Positions 25,901 to 37,980 of a DNA stretch of 64,000 nucleotides are shown here, in pieces (position 1 is the stretch's first letter; every line of letters begins with the position of its first letter). This DNA comes from Cunninghamia lanceolata (Eukaryota; Streptophyta; Pinopsida; Cupressales; Cupressaceae). The DNA lies in the NCBI GenBank assembly GCA_027924645.1, contig BSBN01000040.1, positions 992,001 through 1,056,000 of the forward strand, written 5' to 3'. The notes below the pieces were generated by a model. The model worked only from the letters and a program-made list of their open reading frames with translations, did no database searches and was not told the origin of the DNA. A program made the position numbers and the translations under genes.

Positions 25901-28582
25901 ATAAGATTTTCACAAAAGCCATCTCCTTGAGGCTTGCTTTAATTATTCCAAGAATTATTTCAGAAGAGCAGGGAGGTTTTGTTTTTGGTAGACAAACTTC
26001 TGATGGGGCCATTGTGGCTCATGAAATTCTTCACTCTATTCATTCTAACAAATTACAAGCAATGATTCTGAAATTAGATATGATGAAGGCTTACGACAGG
26101 GTTTCTTGGGATTTTTTATTGAAGGTTTTGGCAAAATTTGGTTTTGCATTGAAATGGTGTAAGTGGATCTATTCTTGTATCTCAGGTGTGAAGTTTTCTA
26201 TCTTGGTAAATGGTTCCCCTTCTAGTTTTTTTCAATCAAGCCAAGGTATTAGACAAGGTGATCCAATTTCACCATTTTTGTTCATAATTATGGCAGAAGC
26301 CTTTAGCAGGTTAGTGTTGGATCAAAATATTAGGGGTTTTTGGAAAGGCATAACTATTCCAAGGGTTCCTTTTGCTTTCACTCATACTCTTTTTGCTGAT
26401 GACACACTCCTTTTTGGTTTTCCTTCTTTATCAGAGGCAAAATGTATAAAGCAGGTAGTCTCTGTTTATTGCCAAGTTTCAGGTCAAGCAGTTAATCCTT
26501 AGAAATCTAAGATTTCCTTCTTCAATTCAAATTCTATTATTCAGACCCGTATTGCTTCTTTTCTTGGTTTTAATGTTGAGTCTTTGCCCTCTAAGTATTT
26601 GGGTGTTCCTTTGTTTAATGGTTCCCATAAAAATATCTTTTGGAGTTCGGTTATTCAGACAATTCAAAAGAGAACTGCTTCTTGGAAGGGCAAATGGCTT
26701 ACTTTGGTAGGGAGAATAGCTCTCATAAAATTACTTTTGACAGCTATTCCTATTTATATGATGACTGTATTGAAAATGCCTAAGTGAGTAATTTTTGAGA
26801 TTGAAAAGTTTCTTAGGGATTTCCTGTGGAAAGGCAATGTGACTAAGGAAAGAAAAATAGCTTTATTTGCTTGGGATAAAGTATGCTCTTCAATTCATTT
26901 TGGAGGATCAGGTATTCATAACTTGGAACTACATAATTTGGCCTTAGGAGATAAATTGGCTTGGAGACTATTTTCTAAACCTGAAGCTTTGTGGTGTAGA
27001 CTAATGAATCTTAAATATCTTGATTCTCCTCTTCCTAATAGAATTTTTGCTGTATCTAATCCCCCTGTTGGGTCTAAAATTTGGATTTTTCTTGTTATTT
27101 GCAAAAAAGTTATTCTTCCTCATCTTTCATGGGTAATTCATAGGGGTAATAAGGCTTCCTTTTGGCTTGATGCATGGAATGGTTTACCTCCTCTCTATAG
27201 CTACCTAGGCCTAAATCAAGCCAAAGTTGTCCTTTCCAATTTATGGGGTACTAAGGTCAATGATTACTTTTTTCTTGATTCAAAATTTTTCCCTCCAAAA
27301 GTCAAATGGAAAGATTTTGGTAACTGTGACTTTTCAGCAGAGCAAAAGGTACATCTTTCTTCTTTATTATAGAGAAGGAAAATTGTGTTTTCAAATAAAG
27401 ATGATGTTCTGAATTGGTCTTTCTCTAAATCTGGTCAATATTTAGTTAAAGAAGGCTACAATTCTTTAGTGAATCCTTCTAAGATTCAGATTCACAATTG
27501 GCCTTTCTTTTTGTGCTGGAATAAGGCTTGTTTACCTAAAGCTGGGGCCTTTGCTTGGCTTGCTTTCCATAATAGAATCTTGACAAGTCAAAGATTGGTA
27601 AAGTTGGGAATCTCAGGTCATTTTAATTGCCTTTTTTGTGCTTCAGTTGAGGAAAGCTCTGATCATATGTTTGTAACTTGTCCTTTTGCTTCCTCTTGTT
27701 GGTACTGGGCTTGTCATAAACTATGTTGGTTTTCTCCCTTACCAGATAATTAAAAATTTTTGTTTCTTAGTTAGCCAATTCTTTTTAAAGATTCAACCTT
27801 TGCCTCTCTTTGGCTTGTCATTCCTTCTATTATCACCTAGTCTATCTGGATAGAAAGGAATAGGAGAATTTTTTGTAAAGAACAAAGATCTTTAGATGAG
27901 ATTTGGGGCATCATTAAGAAGTCTGTTTGTGAATTAGTTGTAGCTCATCTTAACTCCCTAGGTAATTCTAATTTGTCTTTTTCAAACTGGGACTCTCTTA
28001 TGCTTAAAAATTGGGAGTTCGTAAGCTTACCTTCCTCCAGCTTTTTTTTGGCTGCTCTTAAAGTGGACAAAAGTAAGGTCACCTAGTCTCCTCTAGTGGA
28101 AGGACAAATTAAGCTAAATTTTGATGGAGCCTCTAGGGGGAATCCTGGTCCTTCGGCTATTGGATGTGTTCTTAGAAATTCCTATGGTGATATCTTGGTT
28201 GCTTTCTCTTCATGTATTCAGGAAGGGACAAATAATCAGGCAGAAATTATGGCTGTAGTGGAAGGCTTAAGGTTAGCAAACAGTTGGGGTTTTTCTAATA
28301 TTTGTGTGGAAGGTGATTCTCTTGTTATAGTTAATGCTCTTAAATCAAGAACTTCCTTCAATTGGTTTTTGAACTACCTTCTTCGGAAGCCTGGAAATTA
28401 TTGGATTCTTTTGCTAACTTTGAGATTATCCACTGCTATAGAGAAGCTAATGGACTTGCAGATGGGTTAGCTAATCTTGGCTTGGATAAAAATTGGCAAA
28501 ATATGGTCTTAGATTCTGAATCCATCTGTAATTTCATGGCTATCTCTTCTATAGCTTCTAAAGAAAGTTTATCACATTCATA
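22944..28582 (+). pseudogene. LINE ORF2: endonuclease, reverse transcriptase, zf-RVT, RNase H
   Basis: ORF2 nicks the target and reverse-transcribes the LINE RNA at the nick. The APE-type endonuclease (22944-23640) shows SWNVRGIN, QETK, GGDFNA and SDHYP. The RT domain occurs twice because of the duplication: copy 1 has YADDTLLF (about 25030), copy 2 FADDTLLF (about 26390). The zf-RVT domain is at 27385-27753 (PKAGAFAWLAFHNRIL, CLFC, CPFASSCW). RNase H (28096-28540) keeps its acidic residues in FDGASRGNPG, QAEIMA, EGDSLV and LADGLANLG. The duplication shifts the frame by one; subtracting it restores one frame from 22944 to about 28365, where a further 1-nt frameshift falls inside RNase H. Several stops occur, most at expected Trp codons. 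Confidence 0.92.
24011..26731 (+). repeat. Direct duplication of 1363 bp inside ORF2
   Basis: Bases from about 24024 to 25368 recur at about 25387-26731 with a constant offset of 1363 and no indel seen at three check points. Copies differ by about 3-4% by eye. The junction (25369-25382) has a short filler, AATTGACGTCAAC, similar to sequence at 24065-24078. The second copy starts with AATTTGG joined to AGGGGG, lacking 6-7 bases present at 24018-24024. Confidence 0.9.
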
Positions 28583-28697
28583 ATCTTGATTTGGCGGGAG
28601 ATCTTGAGATCTTAAGTAAGCGATTGATCATGCTGAGGTCACAACTCCATTTTTAGTGACATGGTTATCTTGTTATCTTTCGGCGGCCTAGTACGAC

Positions 28698-29591
28698 ATG
28701 ATCTTCCTTTTTGTTGCTTTGCTAAATTTAGCATCAAATAATTGCATTTCTTCTTGGGATTATCGTTCATGTGTGAAGGGATTAAAATCTATACATTCTC
28801 CTTTGCTTTCTGAGCTTACATGTTGTGAATTAATTGTGTGGGACACCGGATGGTTATTGGCATTTATTTCTGGTTTGATCCATGGCTACTTATATTGTCA
28901 TTCTCCTTATTTGTCTACATTATGCTCTTGCTCCTTGCTTGCGTTGGTTCTTGGTTTCAGTTTCCTTGTTGAGTGTTTTTCCATGGGGTCGATTCAACGC
29001 AGTAAGAGGCTCTTTTTCCCAATTTAGAAATGGGAAAAACCTTTCCAGAGCCTTCTACAACTAGATGATTTCTCTGAAGTCTTCAAGTTTTATGACAATG
29101 AGGTGCAGAATGCTATTATTTTAGTTTGTGGCCGGGAAATGTTAGGTTTCTCCAGGCCTATCTATCAATCGTAGACAGTTTCTCATTTTCTTTCTAATGC
29201 TATGGATCTTACTCAAAATGCAAACATGGTTAAAAATTTGGGTTTGCTATTTGTGCATGAGTTTTTCTTTTCTGTTGATAAATTTAATGCTGCTTTGGAA
29301 GATTATGATTTGTTCTTAGGTTCTGCTCCTATTGGTGGTCTTTTTATGCATAAGGATTTGAGGTGCTCTCCGGCTACCAAATGTATTTATAATGCTATTT
29401 TGCATGGCCTTCAGAAGAATTGCCAATTTACAGTGCATAATAGCTTACTCTACCATTCAGAGGATCTTGGGTCTGACTTTTCTAAGGCCATAAGGGAAGT
29501 CTTTAATGCCCTATCACTTCTAGTTCATTTTGTCCCTCCTCCACCACCTCCTCTTGCTGATGATAATGCCGAAGAAGTGGAACCTGTTTAG
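28698..29591 (+). pseudogene. Possible third reading frame in the LINE 3' region
   Basis: I do not recognise this protein. It lies 116 nt after the end of ORF2. One frame runs 28698-29591 with stops only at 29025-29027 and 29170-29172; the last 129 codons (29202-29591) are open. In the first third, an alternative frame (28882-29064) gives a hydrophobic start, MATYIVILLICLHYALAP, so the true N-terminus may be a signal or anchor with a frameshift near 29030. The C-terminal part reads like a globular protein (NANMVKNLGLLFVHEF, SAPIGGLFMHKDLRCSP) and ends with a run of six prolines and an acidic tail. It could be an accessory LINE frame or a transduced host fragment. Confidence 0.45.
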
Positions 29592-29976
29592 GGCTTCATT
29601 GTGGCAGATCTTAATGCTATGGCCTGAAGTGTTTTGGTTTGTTTTTTAGGATTTTATATGTAAATTCTATACTAGCCTTGTAATGGCTTCTTGTAAATGG
29701 TCTATCTTTTTGTATGAAGATTTTATTAGTAGATAGACTGTTTTAGTTGTAATGGTAGTCTCTGCTAAGCTGCCTTATTAGTGGTCTGGAAAACTTTTCA
29801 TGCTGTTGTATCCCATGCTTGGGTTGATACTGTAATTTTTTGCTTTCTTTATGGGCTACAACCGGAAGTTTTCTTGCTGGTTCTTTCCTACCGATATGTC
29901 CTTTGAACGAGTATTTTTGTAATTAATCTTTTTATATATAATATATTTCAGTGGCTTACCACTTTTGCTAAAAAAA
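29592..29976 (+). other. LINE 3' untranslated region and poly-A
   Basis: This T-rich tail runs to TTTTGCT followed by seven A. No coding signal. The conserved plant-L1 3' end wording supports the boundary, as does the target-site duplication immediately after it. Confidence 0.8.
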
Positions 29977-30474
29977 TGGTGTTTATGTCATTCCCAACAC
30001 AATATTTCTACATAGAAAATTTTAATATGTACAAAACAATGTATATAAGGTATGTTAGGAATGGTTTGAGTCATGGATTCAAGATATGAATCTTAGCTTG
30101 AAAATATGTTTAGTAAAGCCTAGAAGTGAGAACTAAGTAATATAGAAATCCTAGACTAATAGATTACATTATATTATGCAAGATTCAAACATGAAACAAT
30201 AGTAAATAGACAAAACCTAAAATGAATGCATAAAGTATGAAAATGAATAATGGTTGTTAGACAATCCATTAACCACATCATGTTGCTTGAAATTTCCTTG
30301 GATACTGTAATTGAGTTCTAAGGTTGGTTGTCATGCCTAACATCCCATTCAGTCTATATACAAGCATGCATTATGTGTAATATACATATCATTAACTCAT
30401 AAAAATTACAAGACAAGAAGGGTACATCATCATATAATTCATATGCAGATAGGTCCTCTTCTATGGGCTCCTAG

Positions 30475-31047
30475 GAGGTGTATCCTCTAATTGTATGTTC
30501 AACAAGATCCATGGGATCTTCATTTGTTTGTATCTTCAATATTCAAGTGAAGGGTGTTTATGTCATTCCCAACACAATATTTTTGCATAACAAATTTTAA
30601 TATGTATATTCAATGTACATAAGGTATGTTAGGAATGATTTGATTCATGGATTCAAGTGATGAATCTTAGCATGAAAATATTTTTAGTAAACCCTAGAAG
30701 TGAGAACTAAGTAATATAGAAATCCTAGATTAATAGATTACTTTATATTATACAAGATCCAAACATGAAACAATAGTAAATATAAAAAAACTTAAAATGA
30801 ATGAATAAAGTATGAGAATGAGTAATGATTGTTAGACAATCCATTAACCACATCATGTTATTTGTAATTTCCTTGGATATTGCAACTAAGTTCTAAGGTT
30901 GGTTGTCATGCCTAACATCCCATTTAGTCCATATACAAGCATGCATTATGTGTAATATACATATCATTAAGTCATAACAATTACAAGACAAGAAGGGTAC
31001 ACCATCATATAATTCATATGTAGATAGGACCTCTTGTATGGGCTCCT
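30475..31047. repeat. Tandem unit 2 (about 573 bp), uninterrupted
   Basis: It is collinear with the two halves of unit 1. Around 30552-30568 it reads GGGTGTTTATGTCATTCCC without any insertion, so it is a paralogous empty site for the LINE. Confidence 0.88.
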
Positions 31048-33137
31048 TCTCATTTCCTAACAAGAGCAACCATAAATGTTGAACGTAAGGGAGTTGAATG
31101 TTTTAATGGTTTTCAAAGTTTACTTGGCTTTATATTTTACTCCTCACATTCAACACTTTTATTTTTCCTAAACTTTTTTGTTCAACTTGTGTAGCTTAAT
31201 TAAGGTAATTTTTAATATGAAAATTAATGTATAAAATCAACATAATATTGTAATAAATTTATTCTTATAATTGATTAATATTATATTATTAATTCATATG
31301 TTATTAATATATGTTATATTTTGTATGTCTTTAATTAATGATTATTAATTAACTTTAAATTTGATTTGACTTATTAAATTTATATTATCTATTTGATTCA
31401 ACATTCGTGTATATATATATATATACCTCGTTCTATTGCTCAACAAAAATGATTTTTTTGGTCTTTCCTTGAATTTAAATCCTCCCAGTCCATATGATGG
31501 AATAATTACTTTTAATTTCGTTATAGATGCTATAATTACTTGCTCTATAGAGATTATTGTGATTTTGAAAATCTATTTCTTTACTCTCTTCTTCAACTTA
31601 AACCCTAGGAGTCTTGAAGTTCCCAAAATACTTTAGGATTATAATGTGTTTACTTGAGAGTTATGATTTTTTCAACTAGGTTTAAGTGGTTAAGTTTCGT
31701 CGTACTTTGGTTGAATGCATATAGTAGAACGTGCATACAAATAAGATGAAAGAAATATTTAAGTAATGACCAAGATACCAAAATGTTTGTGGGATGACAA
31801 AACAACATTCAGAGAGAAGTGTATGCCATAGAATTCACACCACCTAGGTAAAATGTAGAAGACTCTCAACCACATAAAAATGTTTGATTGCTTTTCATAT
31901 ACTGTGGTTAGAATAAAAGATCATAAGGTGAATTACTAATCAGATTTTTAGTAGCTGAAATTTTTGTAATTATGCTTGTTTGTCTTAAATTTATTTTGCT
32001 AACTCACAATTTTGATCATATTCCTATAAAACCAATTTTGTGTAGTTTCTTTCTTTATAAAAATCTAGAGCCATGAAGACTTTCTTCTACCAATTAATAT
32101 CTGCTCTCTTTCTCAGTGCTCCATCTCTCTTATGTCTCCCTCTTCTTCCAAGATCTCATAATTAGCATCTAAGAACATAAATATCTACCATATTGTACAT
32201 GCCAAAATCGCTTGTCGATCTACCAAATCCTCATTTTGTCTTTACTTTAGAAATCTATTTATGCTAAATAGATTTCCATTTCTTTATTGTGCATCATTAT
32301 GGAGTCCAATACTTCCCACTACATTCAACAACCTTCCATCGTGAGAACATTTTCTTTTGTATGTAGAAGAAATGCCTCTATGATGAGTAAGGAATTCATA
32401 ACCAAATATCTTATCTATTTAATTCCACTATTGAATTGAGCTATGCCCATCACTATCTTGTAAATTATTAATTTTCCATTAAATATTATATAGAAGATAT
32501 AAGATCCAGATATGGTGGTGTGTGAGGGATTACTCTACAAATTTTCATCTAGTTTGGAAGCTCCCAATAAAAGGTGCAATTTTAAGTTTTTTTTTTGTAT
32601 TTCAATTTGCTTAACCAAATCAGTATTAATGTTATTGGAAATATTTGATTGGGTAGGTTGATGATTTTATGCTTCCTTCACTTTAACTATGAAAAAATGA
32701 AATATAATTCAAATTAGAATTTTTGAGAAAACACTGTTCATTGCTTTATATTACTTTTGGAATCTACTCTTATGACACTTTCAAGTGTTGGAGGCTCAAA
32801 CCTATTTTATTAACTATAAATTTAGAGTCTATTTATGCATGTTGCTTGAACAATTCATTGAAAATCTGATTTTCATAATTAATAATATTTCTATAGAATC
32901 ATAGGAAAATTTTAAGGGGCATAATTATATTATATTCATCATAGCTAAAAATTTACATATATTGCTACATTATTTATATCTCCTAAATTTTTTTAATAAT
33001 TACACTAAACTACAAAATTCAATTCATTTTATGAATAACATCTTATAGAGTCTCCTATGCCATTTGTGGATGCTTTTGCCTTGTGATTTTTTTCATTGAG
33101 ATGCCTATAAGAAGCATTGATTTCCCTCGAATAAAAG
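31048..33137. other. Unassigned, very AT-rich sequence
   Basis: I see no gene or element. There is a short (TA)n microsatellite at about 31410-31426. The last five bases, aaaag (33133-33137), would be the left target-site duplication of element C; the right partner is beyond the window. Confidence 0.45.
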
Positions 33138-36100
33138 TGTAATGCCCCATCATGCAACCCTAGAGAGTTAAGTTTACTAAGCAAGAAAATGTGGAAATAT
33201 TTTTCTTTTTTTTTAAACAAGTATTTGCAATAACAACTAATTACATGAATAAATCAACTAACATCTCTAGGGAACATAACTGCATTAAGGAATAATAACA
33301 TGGATCATTAACAACATAATACATCATAAATGTCCTTTAGCAACTTTGTTACATCATAAAAAGATTACATCCTTTCATTTACCAAACGTGCATAAGTACA
33401 AATAAGATCATAAACATGATTACAAGGCCTCATGACTGGATACATCAATTTACAATAAAAGATATAACCATACAATTCCAGAAGCATAAATCAAATCTTC
33501 AAATGCAACTACAGATCTGGAACTGGAAAGAACACATTTGCCACGTACACGAACCAAGATACCAAGGAAAACCAATGGATTAAGCTCTTCCACCTGACCA
33601 TGTGAAACCCTGAGGTCCACCCCCTAAGCTAGGAGATAACAATGAGGTCTCCTGACACAAGCAAAGACAGCAGGACTGACTGAAGACAAGAATACCTCAG
33701 GTTTCACACACGGACATAACTGAAATCAACAATCAATATCCAGAGGCAAGAGAATAGGGCAAGCTGGAGTGCAGTAAAATGGAGTGTCCTCGCATAGTTC
33801 ATGGGTTACCTTGACTGTCTCTCTCTAGATGCCAGCCCCCATCCATGGTTACCCTGACAACCTCTCTCTAGGCACCAGCCCCATAGGTCACACATGTGGC
33901 CTACCTTATCTAGATTAATGAGAAGTCTACCCTTCCCCCCCCCCTTAGTTAATTATTAGGTTTTCTCTCGTTAGCCACTTCCAATGGGTTACCTAGACAA
34001 CCACTTTGGGCGCCGACCCCACATCGGAAGCCACTCCCCTACCTGCACTCAGTTGGCCCAACCCAAACAAGGACAAAACACAAGGATACACATGTAGTAC
34101 CTCCAACTCTCATGACAAGCCAACTCAATTACAAGAGACATACAAGGTCCAAGTCTTTAATCAATTCCCTCTCTCTAGAATATAGAGAGTCAAAAAACAT
34201 CAACAAGTACACACACAAGAGTCTCAAACAAAGCCTCTGGATAAGTGGCACAACCATAGTACCCAAGAAAATAAAAGACCAAATATTTCTTATCCTGACA
34301 TTCATAACATACAAGTGAAGGTAAATCAACAATTTCAAGGCAATTAACATGGATTAATTATTCTATTAAAAAAACATTAAACCAAAAGAATCATTTTACT
34401 CACTCTCATACCATTAACTAACTAGAAGGTAATTTAATTTATATCTAATTTTAAAACAATATCCAAAATTACACACTAGCTAAGAATAAATATATCTTAA
34501 GCTCAATTTCACAATATATTCGAGGACTTAGTAACTTGTTTAAATATAATGAAGGATACTATTTATGTTGATTTGGCAATGAATCACTTATGGGTATGCT
34601 ATATATATGTATAAATCATAATTATTTACAATCAACATTCTAAAATAACTTTTCATTCAGAATGCAAATACAAATCATATTTAACTCAATATTACCAAAT
34701 ACTAATAAATATGAACTATGGCATTCTGACTATAAACATAGTATAAATTCATGAGACTCCTACTTCACAAATTTGGAAACTGACAATATCAAACCCACTT
34801 CTAAAAATGCGAAGCTAGTCATTTGCAATTAAAATGGAAACTTGTTATAAAAAGCTATCTACTCTAATCAACTCAGACTCTCTATTTCTATTCTTTTCAG
34901 AGGTTCAAATAGATCAGAGATTTGAGAGAGAGAATTCTATAATCTTCTTCATCAAGTCAAACTGAATTGAAAGAAAAGTTTGAGAAATCGCTTAACACAG
35001 AGAGAAGATAACGACGAAGTTTCAGAGGCTACAGACAAGGTAGATGGTAATTGCCTGGTAGAGAGAGGCATCGAATGAAGTTTAGCAGAGAATCGCAGGA
35101 AGGTAGAGATTAGAAGAATGTTTCATTTTATATTTTATGTTTTCCTATTGATCACAACAAAGGTCCTACGACAAGAATAACTGCAGGAAAATGTACATAA
35201 TGGACTTGGCTATAAATGATAATCCCTTGATGATTATGGTGTGCCAGAGGGTTCGACTGCTTCGCCCTCAACGCCTATACTTCTGACAGAAAACAAGTAA
35301 AAGAATTGTTTTCTACAAGCATGAAGAGTCGATTAGATTCTATACAGGTTGTATAGACAGAGATTGTTGAAATTTGTATAAATACTCTGACGGTTTAGGT
35401 GGAGTTTTAGAATAGAACAAAATCTCTAAATAAAATTTTAATAGTGGATTAGCTTCTTTAGGAATCAATCCATTATTTTAAAAGAGACGCACTCTTCCTA
35501 TCCTCTGACAGAGTTAAGAAATACATTGGTGAAATTTTCCTTAAAGAGAGGGAAAAAGAATTTGAAAAGAAATAAATAATCAAGTTGAGAATGCGTGCAC
35601 CGATGAAGAGTCATACATAGGGTTAGCAAGGTTTCTATTTTCTTTCTGAATGATTAACAAAAGTTGAGCGTAGGTATAGACACTGCGTTTCAAGTAAAAG
35701 TTTGAAAAAAAGATGCTTAAACTCAGGCTTAGATCTTAGAGTGACTAACTATAGGGTATGCAATTGATATAGAGTATTTCACTCTACAAAACAACGTGCT
35801 CTTCCAAATTGGCAAAAGAGGTTGAAGAAAAGGCTGCCCTCATAATGATGGAGAAAGAGATTACCTGATGGTTGCCACAAATGGCCATCTTCAACATGAT
35901 AACTTCGGGTGATAAAAAAATGAGTGTCTCTCATAGAGACCTCTTTCAGGAAGGGTATAATAGATAAAGATGACAATGCAAAGAAGGCTCAGAGAGAAGT
36001 AGTTCCAGGTGGAGACTAATATACCCAAATGGACGATTCAAAACGTAAATTACAAGAACGTTCTGGTGACAAGAAGACAACACATGATAAAGGCAAAAAC

Positions 36101-37353
36101 AATTATGGTCTAAGACATTTAGGAAACAGAGAAGAGACCAAAAGAGAGTATCATGCACCGGGCTTCAACTAATTCATAACAACATTGACATACCCAGATT
36201 AACCTTGAGCCTTCGGAGTAGTATCCTGCAGTTCTCCTTATCCTGCTTTCCTCCAAAACTTGTCCCCAAGCTCCTTTCCCCCAAAATTTTCTATTTTCTT
36301 TTCTTCCCCCTCTCTCTAAAATCCTTCCCCCTCAAATAATTCCCCCAAATTGCAAAAATAGACAAAGCTCAATAATTTCCCACTTCCCGCATCCGTTATT
36401 CAGAATCCACTATCTCACCAAAATAGATGTAATAAATTTTCTTCCTCCAAAGAGATTCTCAAATCAGGGAATTTATTCACAACAACCACACAACAATAAA
36501 TTATTAACTAATAAAAGATAATATCTTTCAAGCTAAACAAGATACAGATTTAATAAATCATACAATTCAAACAATAAATATAATATTAATCACTATGACT
36601 ATTATCATTATTATTAATTATTAAAGCTATTAATTTAATTCTTAATTAAAATATTTTTCATTATTTTCTAATTTAGATTATTAATTAATATTTAAATAAA
36701 TATCATTATATCAAGACCTATTATTTTTGCTACAATAATCATTAATGCATTTCCAAAATACACATTGGCTAAAACCAAAACTCGACAATAACGCTACATA
36801 CCACATGACGACCATACCTGAGGTAAGGACCATAGAGTGACATCAAGACCCATGACCACAAACTGAAACAGAGACTGACTTGGGGAACCCCATGTTATCT
36901 CCAATCCACATTATCCATTGGTATAAGGGGATGCTCAGACCTGCTTAACCAGGTGGAGTTGATTCTCGGTACCTGCAACCTGTGTCAGGAAATCACAATG
37001 TAGTAGGGTGCTCGAAATGAGTAATACTACACCGTCCTTGCTCTAAAGCATGACAGTCACATAAACCTTTCTATTGAACAATCAGATAACATTCAATCAC
37101 ATAAAGCATAGTAACATTATTCTGCATAATCAATTAACTATTAACTTAATCATGTCAAAACATAACATAAACTGTAATATCAATAACGTCATCATAAAAC
37201 TCATAACACATGTCAAAACCACATCAGTCAAACATAGTCCATCATGAACAAAATAAGTATAAACCATAAGTTTAACAACCAAATGTTTCAAAACTGTCTA
37301 AGTGCAATAGAAAAACTATCCATTATCAAAAGCCAACAATGAGGGGCATTACA
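33138..37353 (-). repeat. Left (3') LTR of element C, 4216 bp
   Basis: Collinear with 60269-64000. No convincing gene lies inside; short open frames shared by both LTRs have no recognisable domain. A block at 33800-34020 has three imperfect copies of a GGTTACC...CTCTCTAGGNGCCAGCCCC phrase, and a C-run lies at about 33934-33945. By eye the LTRs differ by less than 1% in AT-rich parts and by up to about 9% in the GC-richer block. Confidence 0.93.
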
Positions 37354-37365
37354 TCCTCCCCCCTA
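37354..37365 (-). promoter_or_regulatory. Polypurine tract of element C
   Basis: The minus strand reads TAGGGGGGAGGA, directly next to the LTR start TGTAATGCCCC. It would have primed plus-strand DNA synthesis. Confidence 0.85.
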
Positions 37366-37374
37366 GAATCAGGG

Positions 37375-37980
37375 TTACTCCTGGAAGCCTGCAAATAAGT
37401 AAGGGTATAACTCCCACATCCTGGGAGCATCCTATTAGGTAGCAGAAGTCTCATCATTAGGATCCCACTGGACCTTGACTTGCTCCACGTCTCTACCCCT
37501 GAGAGTCTACTTCCAATGTTGCAGATCACACACGATCTCCAAAGAAGGCTGCCTGTCCCATACCTGCGGCCTCCAAGACTGTCCCCTAATGCTCTGCCTG
37601 GTGATGCTCTATCACTGTGAACACTCTATGAGACCTCCCCACGTTGCCTATGGTCAGCTCTGAAGCTACCGACCTCTTACCAAAACCTGAAGCGTTCCCT
37701 TGTGGACACTACATGTCTATATGGCCCTACTATTCATAACAGTAACAACCTGTGCCTCTACCGAAACCTCCGCCACCCGAGAATGTATTGGACTGCTGAA
37801 AAATATCTCTACTAATTGCGAACTGAGTGATTTGAGCTGGCTGATTAGTACGATAACATCTAGCTCGATGCCAACTCTAATACTTCTTAGACTGAAATCT
37901 ATTACTCTACTGAGATTGATAATTCCTTGGTTTTGACTGGAAATACTGCTACTGCTACTCGCCCTTAGCGGGTACATGAT
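37375..37980 (-). pseudogene. Element C gag end, protease start and pol tail, fused by deletion
   Basis: From right to left: a Gln-rich gag linker, then a decayed CCHC knuckle (37705-37748) with exact spacing but Arg and the second Cys changed and stops inside it, then HRVFTVIEHHQAE, which resembles the gag-protease boundary. It then jumps to the pol C-terminus: LRGRDVEQVKVQWDPNDETSAT and WELYPYLF (37388-37540), the wording of a chromodomain-like Ty3/Gypsy integrase tail. The missing part would be most of protease, RT, RNase H and integrase. Confidence 0.65.

Larger units (their letters stand above)
22685..29976 (+). mobile_element. 5'-truncated L1-type LINE with RNase H and an internal duplication
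   Basis: The element keeps the end of ORF1, a decayed full ORF2, a long 3' region and a short poly-A (29970-29976, after TTTTGCT). The target-site duplication aatggtgtttatgt is at 22671-22684 and at 29975-29988, where its first two A overlap the tail. The 3' end wording (TTCAGTGGCTTACCACTTTTGCTAAAA) is shared by plant L1 elements. Without a 1363-bp internal duplication it would be about 5.9 kb. ORF2 carries an RNase H domain, as in the plant L1 lineages that acquired an Archaea-like RNase H. Confidence 0.93.
22596..30474. repeat. Tandem unit 1 (about 575 bp), split by the LINE
   Basis: Bases 22596-22684 plus 29989-30474 together match the next unit (30475-31047) almost throughout, starting GAGGTGTATCCTCTAATTG and ending near GGGCTCCT. 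The LINE at 22685-29976 interrupts the unit 89 bp from its left edge. No coding sequence is seen in the unit itself. Confidence 0.88.

Noticed and set aside
24011..26731. The LINE duplication as an assembly error
   Set aside because: The two copies differ at many positions and the join has filler bases, so identical-read duplication does not explain it; a haplotype mix cannot be fully excluded.
35779..36158. Minus-strand frames shared by both element C LTRs (also 62844-63274)
   Set aside because: They are short, differ by frameshifts between copies, and show no domain; conserved because the LTRs are copies.
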